Source: Pseudaestuariivita rosea | GTDB taxonomy: Bacteria; Pseudomonadota; Alphaproteobacteria; Rhodobacterales; Rhodobacteraceae | DNA length: 64,000 bases | NCBI RefSeq assembly: GCF_017592335.1 | Contig: NZ_JACNMP010000003.1 | Span: forward strand, 62,001-126,000 | Direction of reading: 5' to 3' | Shown: positions 7,811-15,894 of the stretch, piece by piece | Layout: each line of letters opens with the position of its first letter | Numbering within the stretch: position 1 is the first letter of the stretch | Notes under the pieces: model-generated | Told to the model about the DNA's origin: nothing | The model's database searches: none | Seen by the model: only the letters and a program-made list of their open reading frames with translations | Translations under genes and position numbers: made by a program

Positions 7811-8395
7811 TCATCCTACTTCTGTCTTGCCGCGTCTGTCACCGCGTAAATTTGCGTAAAGCACGTGGTTGCGCCAGCGGCCGTTGATCTGCAGATAGCT
7901 TTGCGCGACGCCTTCGTATTTAAATCCCGATTTTTCCAGCACGCCCCGCGATGCTGCGTTTTCGGGCAGGCAGGCGGCCTCGACCCGGCTAAGGTCAAGC
8001 TGTTGAAAGGCATAGTGCACAACGGCTTCGATGGCCTCACGCATGTATCCCTGACGGGCGTGGGCGGCACCGATCCAATAGCCCAAAGTCCCTGCCTGTG
8101 CTGGGCCGCGGCGGATATTATCCAGCGTGATCGCACCAAGTAGACGTTCGTCGTCGCGCAGCGTCAGGAACAGCGGCACAGCAGACCCGCTGCCAATGGA
8201 TCGCTGTGCCCAATAGACGCGATTGGTGAAGGCCTTGCGCGTCAGGTGATCGTCGGCCCAGGCCGGTTCCCAGGGTTTCAGGAAATCGGCGCTTTCGCGG
8301 CGCAGGGCCGTCCAGGCGCGGAAATCGGCGTGGGACGGCGGACGCAAAGACATCCGTTCCGTTTCCAGCCGAACCTTGCGCCGGGTGATCAGCAT
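7811..8395 (-). CDS. GNAT N-acetyltransferase, RimJ/RimL type
   Basis: A 194-aa GNAT-fold acetyltransferase of the RimJ/RimL group, which acetylate protein N-termini (ribosomal proteins) or small amines with acetyl-CoA. The N-terminal RLETERMSLRPPSHADF start, the ERLLGAITLDNIRRG beta strand, the acetyl-CoA loop in ARQGYMREAIEAVVHYAF (about 120-137), and PENAASRGVLEKSGFKYEG with the standard N-x-x-S-x-x-V-x-x-x-x-G-F motif are present. Its start overlaps the M16 peptidase stop by one base (TGATG), so it is the last gene of the SURF1-thrC-M16-GNAT operon. The target is unknown. Confidence 0.88.
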   Translation of the reverse strand: MLITRRKVRLETERMSLRPPSHADFRAWTALRRESADFLKPWEPAWADDHLTRKAFTNRVYWAQRSIGSGSAVPLFLTLRDDERLLGAITLDNIRRGPAQAGTLGYWIGAAHARQGYMREAIEAVVHYAFQQLDLSRVEAACLPENAASRGVLEKSGFKYEGVAQSYLQINGRWRNHVLYANLRGDRRGKTEVG

Positions 8396-9657
8396 CAGGC
8401 GGCAAGCCTTTCGCGCAGGACCTCCAGGCTGGGGGCGGCTGACACTGGACCGTAAAGCGCCATGGCCGTCCCCGCACTTTGCGCGGTGCGGGCGGCAAAG
8501 TCTTTCACATCACCCGTTGTCACGGCGTCGATCATGGCGACGGTTTCTTCCAGATCAGGCACACGGTCCCAAATCGCCAGAAGCCGCGCCAGACGTTCGG
8601 CGCGGTTCGACGGGCTTTCCAACCCCATCAGCAACCCGGCTTTCATCTGGGCACGCGCACGGGCGACTTCCTCGGGCGTCATATCGTCGGCCGCGCGCTT
8701 TAGCTCGTCCATCGTGATCGTGGCCAGTTCGCCGATCTGATCCGCACTTGTGCCCGCGTAGATCGTTGTCAGACCGGTGTCAGCATAGGCACCCGCCTGC
8801 GCGAAGATCGAATAGCATAAGCCCCGCTTTTCGCGGATTTCCTGGAACAGCCGCGAAGACATGCCACCGCCCATCGCAGTTGAGAAAATCTGTGACGTAT
8901 AGATCGCGGGATCACGGTAATTCGGCCCCTCGATCGCCAGAGCAAAATGCACCTGCTCCAGGCCTTTCACCTCGCGCCGTTCACCGCCGCGGAAGGTGGC
9001 GACCTGTTCCAAGCGTCCGTGAACAGGTTGCAGGTGGCCGAACAGCTTTTCCGCCTCGGTTACCAGTGCGTCGTGATCCACAGCACCTGCCGCCGACAGA
9101 ATCATCTGACCGGGACCATAATGTTCACTGACAAAGCCCGACAGATCATCGCGGCTGAATGCACTGACGCGCTCGGCGGGTCCAAGGATAGACCGCCCAA
9201 TGGGTTGATCGGGGTACGCGACCTCTTGCAGCCAATCGAAGACAATATCGTCGGGCGTATCCAGCGCCTGACCGATTTCCTGCAGGATCACGCCGCGCTC
9301 AATCTCAATCTCGGCGGGATCAAACACGGGGTTCAGGACGATATCGGCGATCACATCCAGCGCCAAAGGTACATCGTTTTCCAGGATACGCGCATAATAG
9401 GCGGTCATTTCCCGGCTGGTATAGGCGTTGATATAGCCGCCCACATCCTCAATCGCCTCGGCAATCTGCAAGGGCGTTCGACGTTTGGTGCCCTTGAACG
9501 CCATATGTTCCAGAAAATGGGCGATGCCGTTTTGTTCGACTCGTTCGTGACGGCCGCCCGCCAGAACCCAAATACCAAGCGAGGCTGACTTCAGCCCCTC
9601 CATCCGTTCTGTGACAATGCGAAACCCGTTTGATAACGTATGTAACTGGACGCTCAC
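8395..9657 (-). CDS. M16 family zinc peptidase (processing-peptidase-like)
   Basis: A 420-aa M16B metallopeptidase related to mitochondrial processing peptidase beta subunits. The inverted zinc motif HFLEH is at about residues 47-51 (NGIAHFLEHMAFKGT), with the distal Glu in IEIERGVILQEIGQ. The C-terminal inactive half carries RGLCYSIFAQAGAYADTG, also typical. It has no signal peptide and is thought to be cytoplasmic. The start is GTG (9657) in a GTGA overlap with the thrC stop, so it is translationally coupled to thrC. This thrC-M16 pairing is a recognisable alphaproteobacterial arrangement. Confidence 0.93.
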   Translation of the reverse strand: MSVQLHTLSNGFRIVTERMEGLKSASLGIWVLAGGRHERVEQNGIAHFLEHMAFKGTKRRTPLQIAEAIEDVGGYINAYTSREMTAYYARILENDVPLALDVIADIVLNPVFDPAEIEIERGVILQEIGQALDTPDDIVFDWLQEVAYPDQPIGRSILGPAERVSAFSRDDLSGFVSEHYGPGQMILSAAGAVDHDALVTEAEKLFGHLQPVHGRLEQVATFRGGERREVKGLEQVHFALAIEGPNYRDPAIYTSQIFSTAMGGGMSSRLFQEIREKRGLCYSIFAQAGAYADTGLTTIYAGTSADQIGELATITMDELKRAADDMTPEEVARARAQMKAGLLMGLESPSNRAERLARLLAIWDRVPDLEETVAMIDAVTTGDVKDFAARTAQSAGTAMALYGPVSAAPSLEVLRERLAA

Positions 9658-11045
9658 GCTGAAATGCGCTCCTTTATGATCCCCTCAATCGCGGTCAGGT
9701 CATTGGCCACCTGAGTCACCCGCTCTGCGCGTTCATAAAGGTCTGACATGCGTGATGGAAGCCCCGGTCTGTGTCCAATGGCCGCTTCCACTGCGTCAGG
9801 GAACTTGGCGGGGTGTGCGGTTGCCAGCGTGATCATCGGGGTTTGACCCGATATATGCTCTTCCGCGACCTTTACACCGACAGCCGAATGCGGGCACAGA
9901 ATTTCGCCTGTGTGGGCAAAAGCGGTCTTGATCGTGGCGCTGGTCTGATCCTCGGATGCACGGCCCGAGGCAAAGATGTCGCGCAACCGTTCCAGCGCGC
10001 CCTGACTGATCTTGAACCCACCTTCGGCTTTCAACTGGTCCATCTGTTGCGCCACCGCCGCGCCATCACGGTCATAGACATCAAACAGCGCCCGTTCGAA
10101 GTTCGAGCTGACCTGAATATCCATCGACGGACTGATCGAGGGCGTGACGCCCTGGGTAATATACCCCCCCGTTTCCAGCGCGCGGTGCAGGATGTCGTTC
10201 TGGTTTGTCGCGACGACCAGCTTTTCAATCGGCAAGCCCATACGCTTGGCAATGTAGCCTGCGAAGATATCGCCGAAATTGCCCGTGGGCACGGTAAAAC
10301 TGACAGGCCTGTGCGGCGCACCAAGGGTGACAGCCGATGTGAAATAATAGACCACCTGCGCCAGCACCCGCGCCCAGTTGATCGAATTGACGCCCGCCAA
10401 CCGGACACTGTCGCGGAAGTCGAAATCGTTGAACATGTCTTTGACGGCCGCCTGACAGTGGTCGAAATCACCGTTCAAGGCCAGCGCGTGCACGTTATCC
10501 TCAACTGGCGTCGTCATCTGGCGGCGCTGCACTTCGCTGACGCGACCATGGGGGAAAAGGATAAAGACATCGACCGCGTCCAGCCCCCGGAATGCTTCGA
10601 TCGCGGCGGACCCGGTATCACCACTAGTGGCCCCCACGATCGTCACCCGCTGACCGTTCCGCTTCAGCGAAAATTCGAACATCTGGCCGATCAGCTGCAT
10701 GGCGAAATCCTTGAAGGCCAGCGTGGGGCCATGGAAAAGCTCTAGCAGGAAATGGTTTGGCCCCATCTGGACCAAAGGCGCGCGGGCATCGTGGCCGAAC
10801 CCGGCATAGGCCTTGGCGATCAGGTCGGCAAATTCCGTATCGGTGAATGTATCCCCGATAAAAGGGCGCATGACGCGAAAGGCGGCCTCTTCATAGGTAA
10901 CACCAGCCAGCGCAGCGATATCCGCATGGGACATTTGCGGAATAGTCTCAGGCACATAAAGGCCACCATCGCGCGCCAGCCCCGTCAGCATCGCCTGTTC
11001 AAATGTCAAAACCGGCGCCTTGCCGCGGGTTGAGATATACTTCAT
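9654..11045 (-). CDS. thrC: Threonine synthase
   Basis: A 463-aa PLP enzyme that converts O-phosphohomoserine to threonine. It starts MKYISTRGKAPVLTFEQAML, the usual family N-terminus. The PLP lysine is in GPTLAFKDFAMQLIGQ (about residue 112), with the phosphate-binding VGATSGDTGSAAIEAF and GNFGDIFAGYIAKRMGLP. Length is normal for the fungal/proteobacterial long class. It lies 10 bases downstream of SURF1 and overlaps the M16 peptidase start by four bases, forming one minus-strand operon. Confidence 0.97.
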   Translation of the reverse strand: MKYISTRGKAPVLTFEQAMLTGLARDGGLYVPETIPQMSHADIAALAGVTYEEAAFRVMRPFIGDTFTDTEFADLIAKAYAGFGHDARAPLVQMGPNHFLLELFHGPTLAFKDFAMQLIGQMFEFSLKRNGQRVTIVGATSGDTGSAAIEAFRGLDAVDVFILFPHGRVSEVQRRQMTTPVEDNVHALALNGDFDHCQAAVKDMFNDFDFRDSVRLAGVNSINWARVLAQVVYYFTSAVTLGAPHRPVSFTVPTGNFGDIFAGYIAKRMGLPIEKLVVATNQNDILHRALETGGYITQGVTPSISPSMDIQVSSNFERALFDVYDRDGAAVAQQMDQLKAEGGFKISQGALERLRDIFASGRASEDQTSATIKTAFAHTGEILCPHSAVGVKVAEEHISGQTPMITLATAHPAKFPDAVEAAIGHRPGLPSRMSDLYERAERVTQVANDLTAIEGIIKERISA

Positions 11046-11055
11046 GTCCTAGCCT

Positions 11056-11733
11056 TTATTCGGTTCCGCGTCTGATACGCCACAGCAGCACCCCTGTCAT
11101 CCCCACCCAGACCGCTGCCAGCAAAAACCAGGTGACGGCGTATTCAAAGTGATCGTTGGGAATGCCTGCGCTGTCTACAGGCAAAGGCGTCACGGCAGGG
11201 GTCGTTGCCGACGTTGTACGGGCAATGACCAGCACAGGCTCGGTCCCCAACGCGTCGGCCATCACCGGGACGTCGCGCGCAAACCAGATATTGCTTTCCA
11301 TATCTGGTTCAGGCGTGAAAAGATCAACCTCATCCGGCCAATGCAGATTTCCCTGAACGGTCATCGTTGCCGTGGGTCGCTCTGTCAGCTTTTCTTCGTC
11401 CACGACAAACCCACGATCCACCATGATCTGGCGACCATCATCCGTTTCGAATGCAGATATAATACGATACCCGGCCCCTTGCGATTTGGTGGACACCAGC
11501 ACGTGAAGTTCATCTGCCGTTGTGCGCCCGGTGACGGTGACGGGCAAAAACCGATCTGTTTCAGGATCAGGATTTTGCGGTAGCACAACAGCTGTGCCAC
11601 CAATTCTCGCATCAATCTCAGCCAGGATTTCCTGTTTCCATTCAAGGCGTTGCAGCTGCCAAAACCCCAACCACAACAGCACTGCCGTACCGGAAATCCC
11701 AAACAGCAATGGCAGGATCATCTTGCGCGTCAT
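11056..11733 (-). CDS. SURF1 family protein (cytochrome oxidase assembly)
   Basis: A 225-aa inner-membrane protein of the SURF1 family, which helps insert heme a into cytochrome c oxidase. One transmembrane helix at each end (MILPLLFGISGTAVLLWLGF and WFLLAAVWVGMTGVLLW) flanks a periplasmic domain with the expected FWQLQR.W motif at the first helix, VDRGFV in the middle, and the GIPNDHFEYAVTWF signature before the last helix. ATG 11733 is chosen over ATG 11748 because GAGGG lies five bases before it; the longer start is possible. Usually it follows coxC; here the cox genes are not in the window and the SRP RNA lies upstream on the other strand. Confidence 0.9.
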   Translation of the reverse strand: MTRKMILPLLFGISGTAVLLWLGFWQLQRLEWKQEILAEIDARIGGTAVVLPQNPDPETDRFLPVTVTGRTTADELHVLVSTKSQGAGYRIISAFETDDGRQIMVDRGFVVDEEKLTERPTATMTVQGNLHWPDEVDLFTPEPDMESNIWFARDVPVMADALGTEPVLVIARTTSATTPAVTPLPVDSAGIPNDHFEYAVTWFLLAAVWVGMTGVLLWRIRRGTE

Positions 11734-11850
11734 AGGGCCCTCAAACATCGTCCAATGGCTCTATAACGGGGCTGATTGTCAGATGAAACGCGAATGTTGT
11801 CGCAAGACCGAAGCGCTTGCGAATCCCATATGTAAAGCCTATATGACGGC

Positions 11851-11948
11851 GTGAGAGGTTGGCGCGGGCGAGCGCCTCGCCAACCCGGTCAGGTCCGGAA
11901 GGAAGCAGCCGTAACGAGCCCCGCTTGGGTCGTTGTCCAGCCTCTCAC
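11851..11948 (+). ncRNA. ffs: Signal recognition particle RNA, small bacterial (4.5S) type
   Basis: The conserved SRP apical domain is unmistakable: GGTCAGGTCCGGAAGGAAGC (11887-11906) followed by AGCCGTAACG, the Ffh-binding loop with its GGAA tetraloop. The ends pair: GTGAGAGGTTGG at the 5' side with CCAGCCTCTCAC at the 3' side (11937-11948), giving a transcript near 98 nt. It binds Ffh to target membrane proteins cotranslationally. In relatives it sits just before dnaX; here about 2.1 kb of accessory genes separates them. The stop codon of a 41-aa convergent gene lies two bases beyond its 3' end. Confidence 0.97.
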
Positions 11949-11949
11949 C

Positions 11950-12075
11950 CTATCTGACTTCCGCTGATTTTGTGCCGGTTCCGCCGATACCACCATCTGG
12001 GCCAGCGTCGTTCTGTACAGGTTGTCCGCAGGCTGCCAGCGCCAAAAGTAAGCCTATGATAATAAAGCGTTTCAT
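11950..12075 (-). CDS. Very small lipoprotein (41 aa)
   Basis: An unannotated-size gene. The start ATG 12075 overlaps the upstream gene's TGA (ATGA, 12072-12075), showing translational coupling. The product begins MKRFIIIGLLLALAACGQ: a basic start, a hydrophobic core and a lipobox LAAC with Cys at residue 16, so it should be lipidated and exported. The mature part is only about 26 residues, Gly/Asp-rich (AGPDGGIGGTG) and ends KSAEVR. The TAG stop (11950-11952) lies one base past the SRP RNA end on the opposite strand, leaving no space for a terminator. Tiny lipoproteins of this kind occur in Rhodobacteraceae; their function is unknown. Confidence 0.8.
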   Translation of the reverse strand: MKRFIIIGLLLALAACGQPVQNDAGPDGGIGGTGTKSAEVR

Positions 12076-12821
12076 TCGTCTTCCTGATCAACATAGTAAA
12101 CATATCCGCCCGCCCGGAACCGATGCGTGCCTTCGTTTTCCTGGCGCATTTCTTCGGCCTCGTCGCGCAGGGTGATCAACAACTCCATGATCCGGGCACG
12201 GAATTTTAGCTCAAGTATAGACGCATCACCTTTGGTCAGGCCGTCGTAATGCAGGGCGCGCTCAAAGAAAACGGGCTTGTCGGACAACACATTTTGTACC
12301 GCAGCTTCTGCATGATCGCCGATGTTGTAGGCCAGATATTCTAACTGCTCATCCGAACCGGCCATCGGCTGATAAGATGACTGTTCCAGTTTCACGGTAT
12401 CTTTTTCAGCGTCGTAGCTGACAGTATCGGCCATCAGCAGCAATTCAAAAACGGTGCGGGGGTGGACGTCTTTGCGGACCTGGCGGGCCAGGGCCTCAAA
12501 CGATGGCGCGGGACCTTTGCGCGGTAATTCTTTTTTGTTTTTATAGGCTTGGTCGGTTTGCCACAGCGTGACCAGACGGGCCTGAGGGTTGGTTGCGACC
12601 GAAGTTTCCGTCGGCTCATCGCGCAGACGCGCCACATCGCGGCGCTGCAGGCCTGTCATGATACTAAGACGGCTGTCGGTCAGTTTTTCGCCCGCGCTCA
12701 AATCCTTAGCCGCTTGAATATAAAGCCTTTTCATCGCTTCTGTCGCGTCGGGGAAGCCAATCCCCTTGGCCACCATAAGCCGGACAAGCGCGCGTAAAGA
12801 GGTGTCGATTATTGATCTCAT
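12072..12821 (-). CDS. DUF6502-type helix-turn-helix protein, probable regulator
   Basis: A 249-aa cytosolic protein that I assign to the DUF6502 family by its N-terminal layout: LRALVRLMVAKGIGFPDATE and KRLYIQAAKDL, then LTDSRLSIMTGLQRRDVARL (about 48-67), which reads as a winged helix-turn-helix. The remaining ~180 residues form a helical domain with an acidic C-terminus (YYVDQEDE). The frame stays open far upstream, but ATG 12821 is chosen because it begins the recognisable domain and everything above is antisense of other genes. Three copies of a 17-bp palindrome lie between its start and the divergent lipoprotein gene, the nearest only 5 bases from the start codon, so autoregulation is likely. 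It is coupled to the 41-aa lipoprotein downstream. The DNA-binding role is inference. Confidence 0.8.
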   Translation of the reverse strand: MRSIIDTSLRALVRLMVAKGIGFPDATEAMKRLYIQAAKDLSAGEKLTDSRLSIMTGLQRRDVARLRDEPTETSVATNPQARLVTLWQTDQAYKNKKELPRKGPAPSFEALARQVRKDVHPRTVFELLLMADTVSYDAEKDTVKLEQSSYQPMAGSDEQLEYLAYNIGDHAEAAVQNVLSDKPVFFERALHYDGLTKGDASILELKFRARIMELLITLRDEAEEMRQENEGTHRFRAGGYVYYVDQEDE

Positions 12822-12825
12822 AAAG

Positions 12826-12842
12826 ATGTGCAATATGCACAT
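12826..12842. promoter_or_regulatory. Operator-like palindrome 1
   Basis: ATGTGCA-ATA-TGCACAT, 7-bp perfect arms, flanked by A/T. It is directly upstream of the DUF6502-type gene start (12821), where a bound protein would block initiation. Confidence 0.7.
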
Positions 12843-12877
12843 TTTTCCTGAAAAGCAACCAAAACACATCTGAAAAA

Positions 12878-12894
12878 ATGTGCAATTTGCACAT
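12878..12894. promoter_or_regulatory. Operator-like palindrome 2
   Basis: ATGTGCA-ATT-TGCACAT with symmetric flanking A and T runs (arms extend to 11 bp). Its centre is 52 bp from the centre of palindrome 1, about five helical turns. Confidence 0.7.
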
Positions 12895-12923
12895 TTTTCT
12901 TGACTTAGCAGGTTTTCAGCTTC

Positions 12924-12950
12924 AAAAAATGTGTAATTTACACATTTTTT
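12924..12950. promoter_or_regulatory. Operator-like palindrome 3
   Basis: Core ATGTGTA-ATT-TACACAT (12929-12945) within 12-bp perfect arms ending in A6 and T6. It is 51 bp from palindrome 2 and ends 12 bases before the lipoprotein start, so it would overlap that gene's promoter or leader. Confidence 0.7.
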
Positions 12951-12962
12951 ATGGAGGCGAAG

Positions 12963-13628
12963 ATGAGACGATTGATTGCAACGATGATCCTGACTTTGGC
13001 GCTGACAGCGTGCTCTCAGGTCCAGACGACCTCGGGGCGTGATTTTGTTGAAAGAAAAAATCCCGATGGAACGCAGATGCAGATCGATGATCACATCGCG
13101 AAGATCGCGAACGTGGAATCGAACCTGCATTTTCCGGCGCGAATTGGCGTTGCGAGGATTATAAATGGACGGCTTGAGATTGCACCGCCCGCCGAGCGCA
13201 AACTGATGGAAGAGTTTGCCAAGCGCAACAAAACCTATGGCAGTTTCGGTACAGTTAGCGCCTTGGTGGCGGAAACGGTCACCGGAAACAGGAACAATAA
13301 TTTTGCGTTGTCGCAAATCCGCGTGATCGCAGCGCGGCAGCATTTTGACTATGTGCTGATCTACAAGATTGATGGAAAATTCGGGGCGACAAATCGGTGG
13401 GATCGCAATCGCGTTCCAGCCAATACGATCATGACGCAGGTCGCCCTTATCGATGTGCGCAACGGGTACCCCTATGCCGCGACCGAAGCGGCGCTGAGCG
13501 CCAACAAAGTACGCTGGGGCGGTGGTGGACATCGTGCCAGCTTCAAGGATCGCGCGACATATCACGCGGCAGAATACATGATGCCGCAGGTGCAAGAGAT
13601 GTTCGCACAGCTGAAGGCGCAGATGTAA
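12963..13628 (+). CDS. Lipoprotein, unknown function
   Basis: A 221-aa exported lipoprotein: MRRLIATMILTLALTACSQ with the lipobox LTAC and the lipidated Cys at residue 17. ATG 12963 is chosen over ATG 12951 because GGAGG (12953-12957) lies at ideal distance from it. The mature part has an alpha/beta pattern, with RIGVARIINGRLEI, a region FALSQIRVIAARQHFDYVLIYKID and MTQVALIDVRNGYPYAATEA; such segments are seen in periplasmic proteins that report on a stress state, but I do not recognise the family. It is divergent from the DUF6502-type regulator, with three shared palindromes between, and ends in a clear terminator. Confidence 0.85.
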   Translation: MRRLIATMILTLALTACSQVQTTSGRDFVERKNPDGTQMQIDDHIAKIANVESNLHFPARIGVARIINGRLEIAPPAERKLMEEFAKRNKTYGSFGTVSALVAETVTGNRNNNFALSQIRVIAARQHFDYVLIYKIDGKFGATNRWDRNRVPANTIMTQVALIDVRNGYPYAATEAALSANKVRWGGGGHRASFKDRATYHAAEYMMPQVQEMFAQLKAQM

Positions 13629-13633
13629 GATCC

Positions 13634-13667
13634 CGAAAGGCGCAACATCTTTGCGCCTTTTCTTTTT
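13634..13667 (+). terminator. Rho-independent terminator after the lipoprotein gene
   Basis: AAAGGCGCAA (13636-13645) pairs with TTGCGCCTTT (13651-13660), followed by TCTTTTTC. It ends the monocistronic lipoprotein transcript. Confidence 0.85.
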
Positions 13668-13691
13668 CAGACCGTCAACTAGAGTGGCACG

Positions 13692-14057
13692 ATGGGAAAA
13701 GACAGCAATGAAATGGCCGAGGAGCGGACCGATTGGGCCGAGGATCGGACGCTTTTGGCCAATGAACGCACCTTTGCAGGGTGGATGCGAACCGGAATGG
13801 CCTGCGTTGCACTGGCATTGGGATTGAGGGCTGTTTTTGGTGCGTTCGAACCCACTTGGGTCGCCAAGGCTGTGGCCACGATTTTCATCATAGCCGCCAT
13901 TGCGATTTTCTGGTCTGCGCAGCAGAATTCCTGCAAAGCCAACGAACGCTTTACAAGCCATGATGCAAAGGCACAGACAAAGACCCGGATGACTGTTCTG
14001 GCCAGCATCCTGACGTTTGGCGCAGTGGCAACGGGTGTTATTCTTTGGATGCTTTAG
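13692..14057 (+). CDS. DUF202 family inner-membrane protein
   Basis: A 121-aa membrane protein of the DUF202/YidH type. After a charged N-terminus it has the family motif DRTLLANERTFAGWMRTGMA (about 18-37), then three hydrophobic helices (VALALGLRAVFGAF, AVATIFIIAAIAIFW and MTVLASILTFGAVATGVILW). The function of the family is not established. It sits between the lipoprotein terminator and dnaX, 58 bases from the latter, and could be read through into the dnaX operon. Confidence 0.85.
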   Translation: MGKDSNEMAEERTDWAEDRTLLANERTFAGWMRTGMACVALALGLRAVFGAFEPTWVAKAVATIFIIAAIAIFWSAQQNSCKANERFTSHDAKAQTKTRMTVLASILTFGAVATGVILWML

Positions 14058-14115
14058 GTGGACGTTGTCTGCAGCCATGACTAATGTCGTCAGGCATCGA
14101 ATCCAGTGAGGTTGC

Positions 14116-15891
14116 ATGTCCAAGGCGGATCAGAAAAGCGGATATCAGGTTCTGGCTCGAAAGTACCGGCCCGAAACCTTTGCCGATCTGGTGGGTCAGG
14201 ATGCGATGGTGCGCACGCTGAAAAACGCGTTTGAAGCCGATCGCATTGCGCAGGCGTTCATAATGACCGGTATTCGCGGAACGGGAAAGACGACGACAGC
14301 ACGGATCATTGCCAAGGGGATGAATTGCATCGGCCCTGATGGCACGGGTGGGCCTACGACGGACCCTTGCGGGCAGTGCGAACATTGTGTGTCGATCATG
14401 CACGGTCAGCATGTCGATGTGATCGAGATGGACGGTGCGTCCCAGACCAAGATCGACGATATTCGCAACAACGTTCTGGACAGCGTCTATTACGCACCCG
14501 CTTCGGCGCGCTACAAGATCTATATCATTGACGAAGTTCACATGCTGTCGAACAGCGCGTTCAATGCGCTGCTGAAGACGCTGGAAGAACCGCCCGCCCA
14601 TGTGAAGTTCATCTTTGCGACGACTGAAATCCGCAAGGTACCTGTGACGGTTCTATCGCGATGCCAGCGGTTCGATCTGCGCCGGATCGAGCCCGAGGAT
14701 ATGATCGCGATGCTGCGCCGGATTGCGACGGCCGAGGGCGCAGAGATCAGCGATGATGCACTGGCCTTGATCACACGCGCGGCAGAAGGATCTGCCCGCG
14801 ATGCGCAGTCGCTTTTGGATCAAGCGATCAGCCATGGCGCAGGTGAAACGACCGCAGATCAGGTGCGCGCGATGCTGGGGTTGGCGGATCGGGGTCGCGT
14901 GCTGGACCTGTTCGATATGATCATGCGCGGTGATGCGGCGGCCGCCTTGACGGAATTGTCGGGACAATACGCCGATGGCGCCGATCCGATGGCCGTGCTG
15001 CGCGATCTGGCCGAGATCACCCATTGGATCAGCGTGATCAAGATCACGCCCGAGGCGGCAGAGGATCCCACGATCGGCCCCGATGAACGGATGCGCGGGC
15101 AGGATATGGCGGCCAAACTGCCGATGCGCGTGATGACGCGGATGTGGCAGATGCTGCTGAAAGCGCTGGAAGAGGTCGCGATGGCCCCGAACGCGATGAT
15201 GGCCGCCGAAATGGCGGTGATCCGCATGACCCATGTGGCCGAATTACCTTCGCCCGAAGATTTGGTTCGCAAGCTGCAGGACACGCCACCGCCCCCGGCA
15301 CCAGCACCCAATGGTGGGGGTGGTCAGCCAGCCCCGGTGGGGGCTCGATCGCCTGCGGCGGGCGGGGGGGCGTCTGTTGGTTCGGGGGCTGACGCCTCGG
15401 CCCGGTCTGCTGGGGGAACGGCAACCGCACTGGCGGTACATGCGGACCGCGGGCTTGGGCGCTATGCCCGGTTTGATCAGGTTGTCGATCTGATCCGCGC
15501 GAACCGGGATGTGAAACTGCTGGTCGAGGTCGAAACCTGCGTTCGGCTGGTCCGCTATAGCCCCGGACGGATCGAATTTCAGCCGACAGAGGCAGCGCCG
15601 CAGGATCTGGCGCAGCGGCTTGGGTCGCGCCTGCAAGCCTGGACCGGGAACCGTTGGGCGGTTAGCGTCGTGGCCGAAGGCGGTGCACAAACCATTGCAG
15701 AAGAGCGCGATGCCAAGGACGATGCGCTGAAAGCGAAAGCCGCCGAGCATCCGCTGGTCAAGGCAGTCTTTCAAGCCTTTCCCGACGCCGAAATCATCGA
15801 GATCAGGACGCCGGAAGCAATTGCCGAAGAGGCCGCGCATGACGCGTTGCCCGAAGTTGATGAAGAATGGGACCCTTTTGAGGAGGATTGA
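14116..15891 (+). CDS. dnaX: DNA polymerase III subunits gamma and tau
   Basis: A 591-aa clamp-loader ATPase. It opens YQVLARKYRPETFADLVGQ, has Walker A GIRGTGKTTTARI (about 52-64), four zinc-binding Cys around CGQCEHC, the Walker B/DExx region IYIIDEVHMLS and the sensor SRCQRFDLRRI. A Pro/Gly-rich linker (about 390-440) leads to the tau-specific C-terminal region that binds the polymerase and DnaB. Length fits full tau; I did not see a strong slippery A-run with a hairpin, so I do not claim a programmed frameshift. It heads dnaX-ybaB-recR, with only 3 bases to ybaB. Confidence 0.97.
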   Translation: MSKADQKSGYQVLARKYRPETFADLVGQDAMVRTLKNAFEADRIAQAFIMTGIRGTGKTTTARIIAKGMNCIGPDGTGGPTTDPCGQCEHCVSIMHGQHVDVIEMDGASQTKIDDIRNNVLDSVYYAPASARYKIYIIDEVHMLSNSAFNALLKTLEEPPAHVKFIFATTEIRKVPVTVLSRCQRFDLRRIEPEDMIAMLRRIATAEGAEISDDALALITRAAEGSARDAQSLLDQAISHGAGETTADQVRAMLGLADRGRVLDLFDMIMRGDAAAALTELSGQYADGADPMAVLRDLAEITHWISVIKITPEAAEDPTIGPDERMRGQDMAAKLPMRVMTRMWQMLLKALEEVAMAPNAMMAAEMAVIRMTHVAELPSPEDLVRKLQDTPPPPAPAPNGGGGQPAPVGARSPAAGGGASVGSGADASARSAGGTATALAVHADRGLGRYARFDQVVDLIRANRDVKLLVEVETCVRLVRYSPGRIEFQPTEAAPQDLAQRLGSRLQAWTGNRWAVSVVAEGGAQTIAEERDAKDDALKAKAAEHPLVKAVFQAFPDAEIIEIRTPEAIAEEAAHDALPEVDEEWDPFEED

Positions 15892-15894
15892 GCA

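Noticed and set aside
12072-14123. A 683-codon open frame on the minus strand
   Set aside because: Only the last 249 codons (from 12821) look like a protein. The rest is the antisense of the lipoprotein and DUF202 genes and lacks sense.
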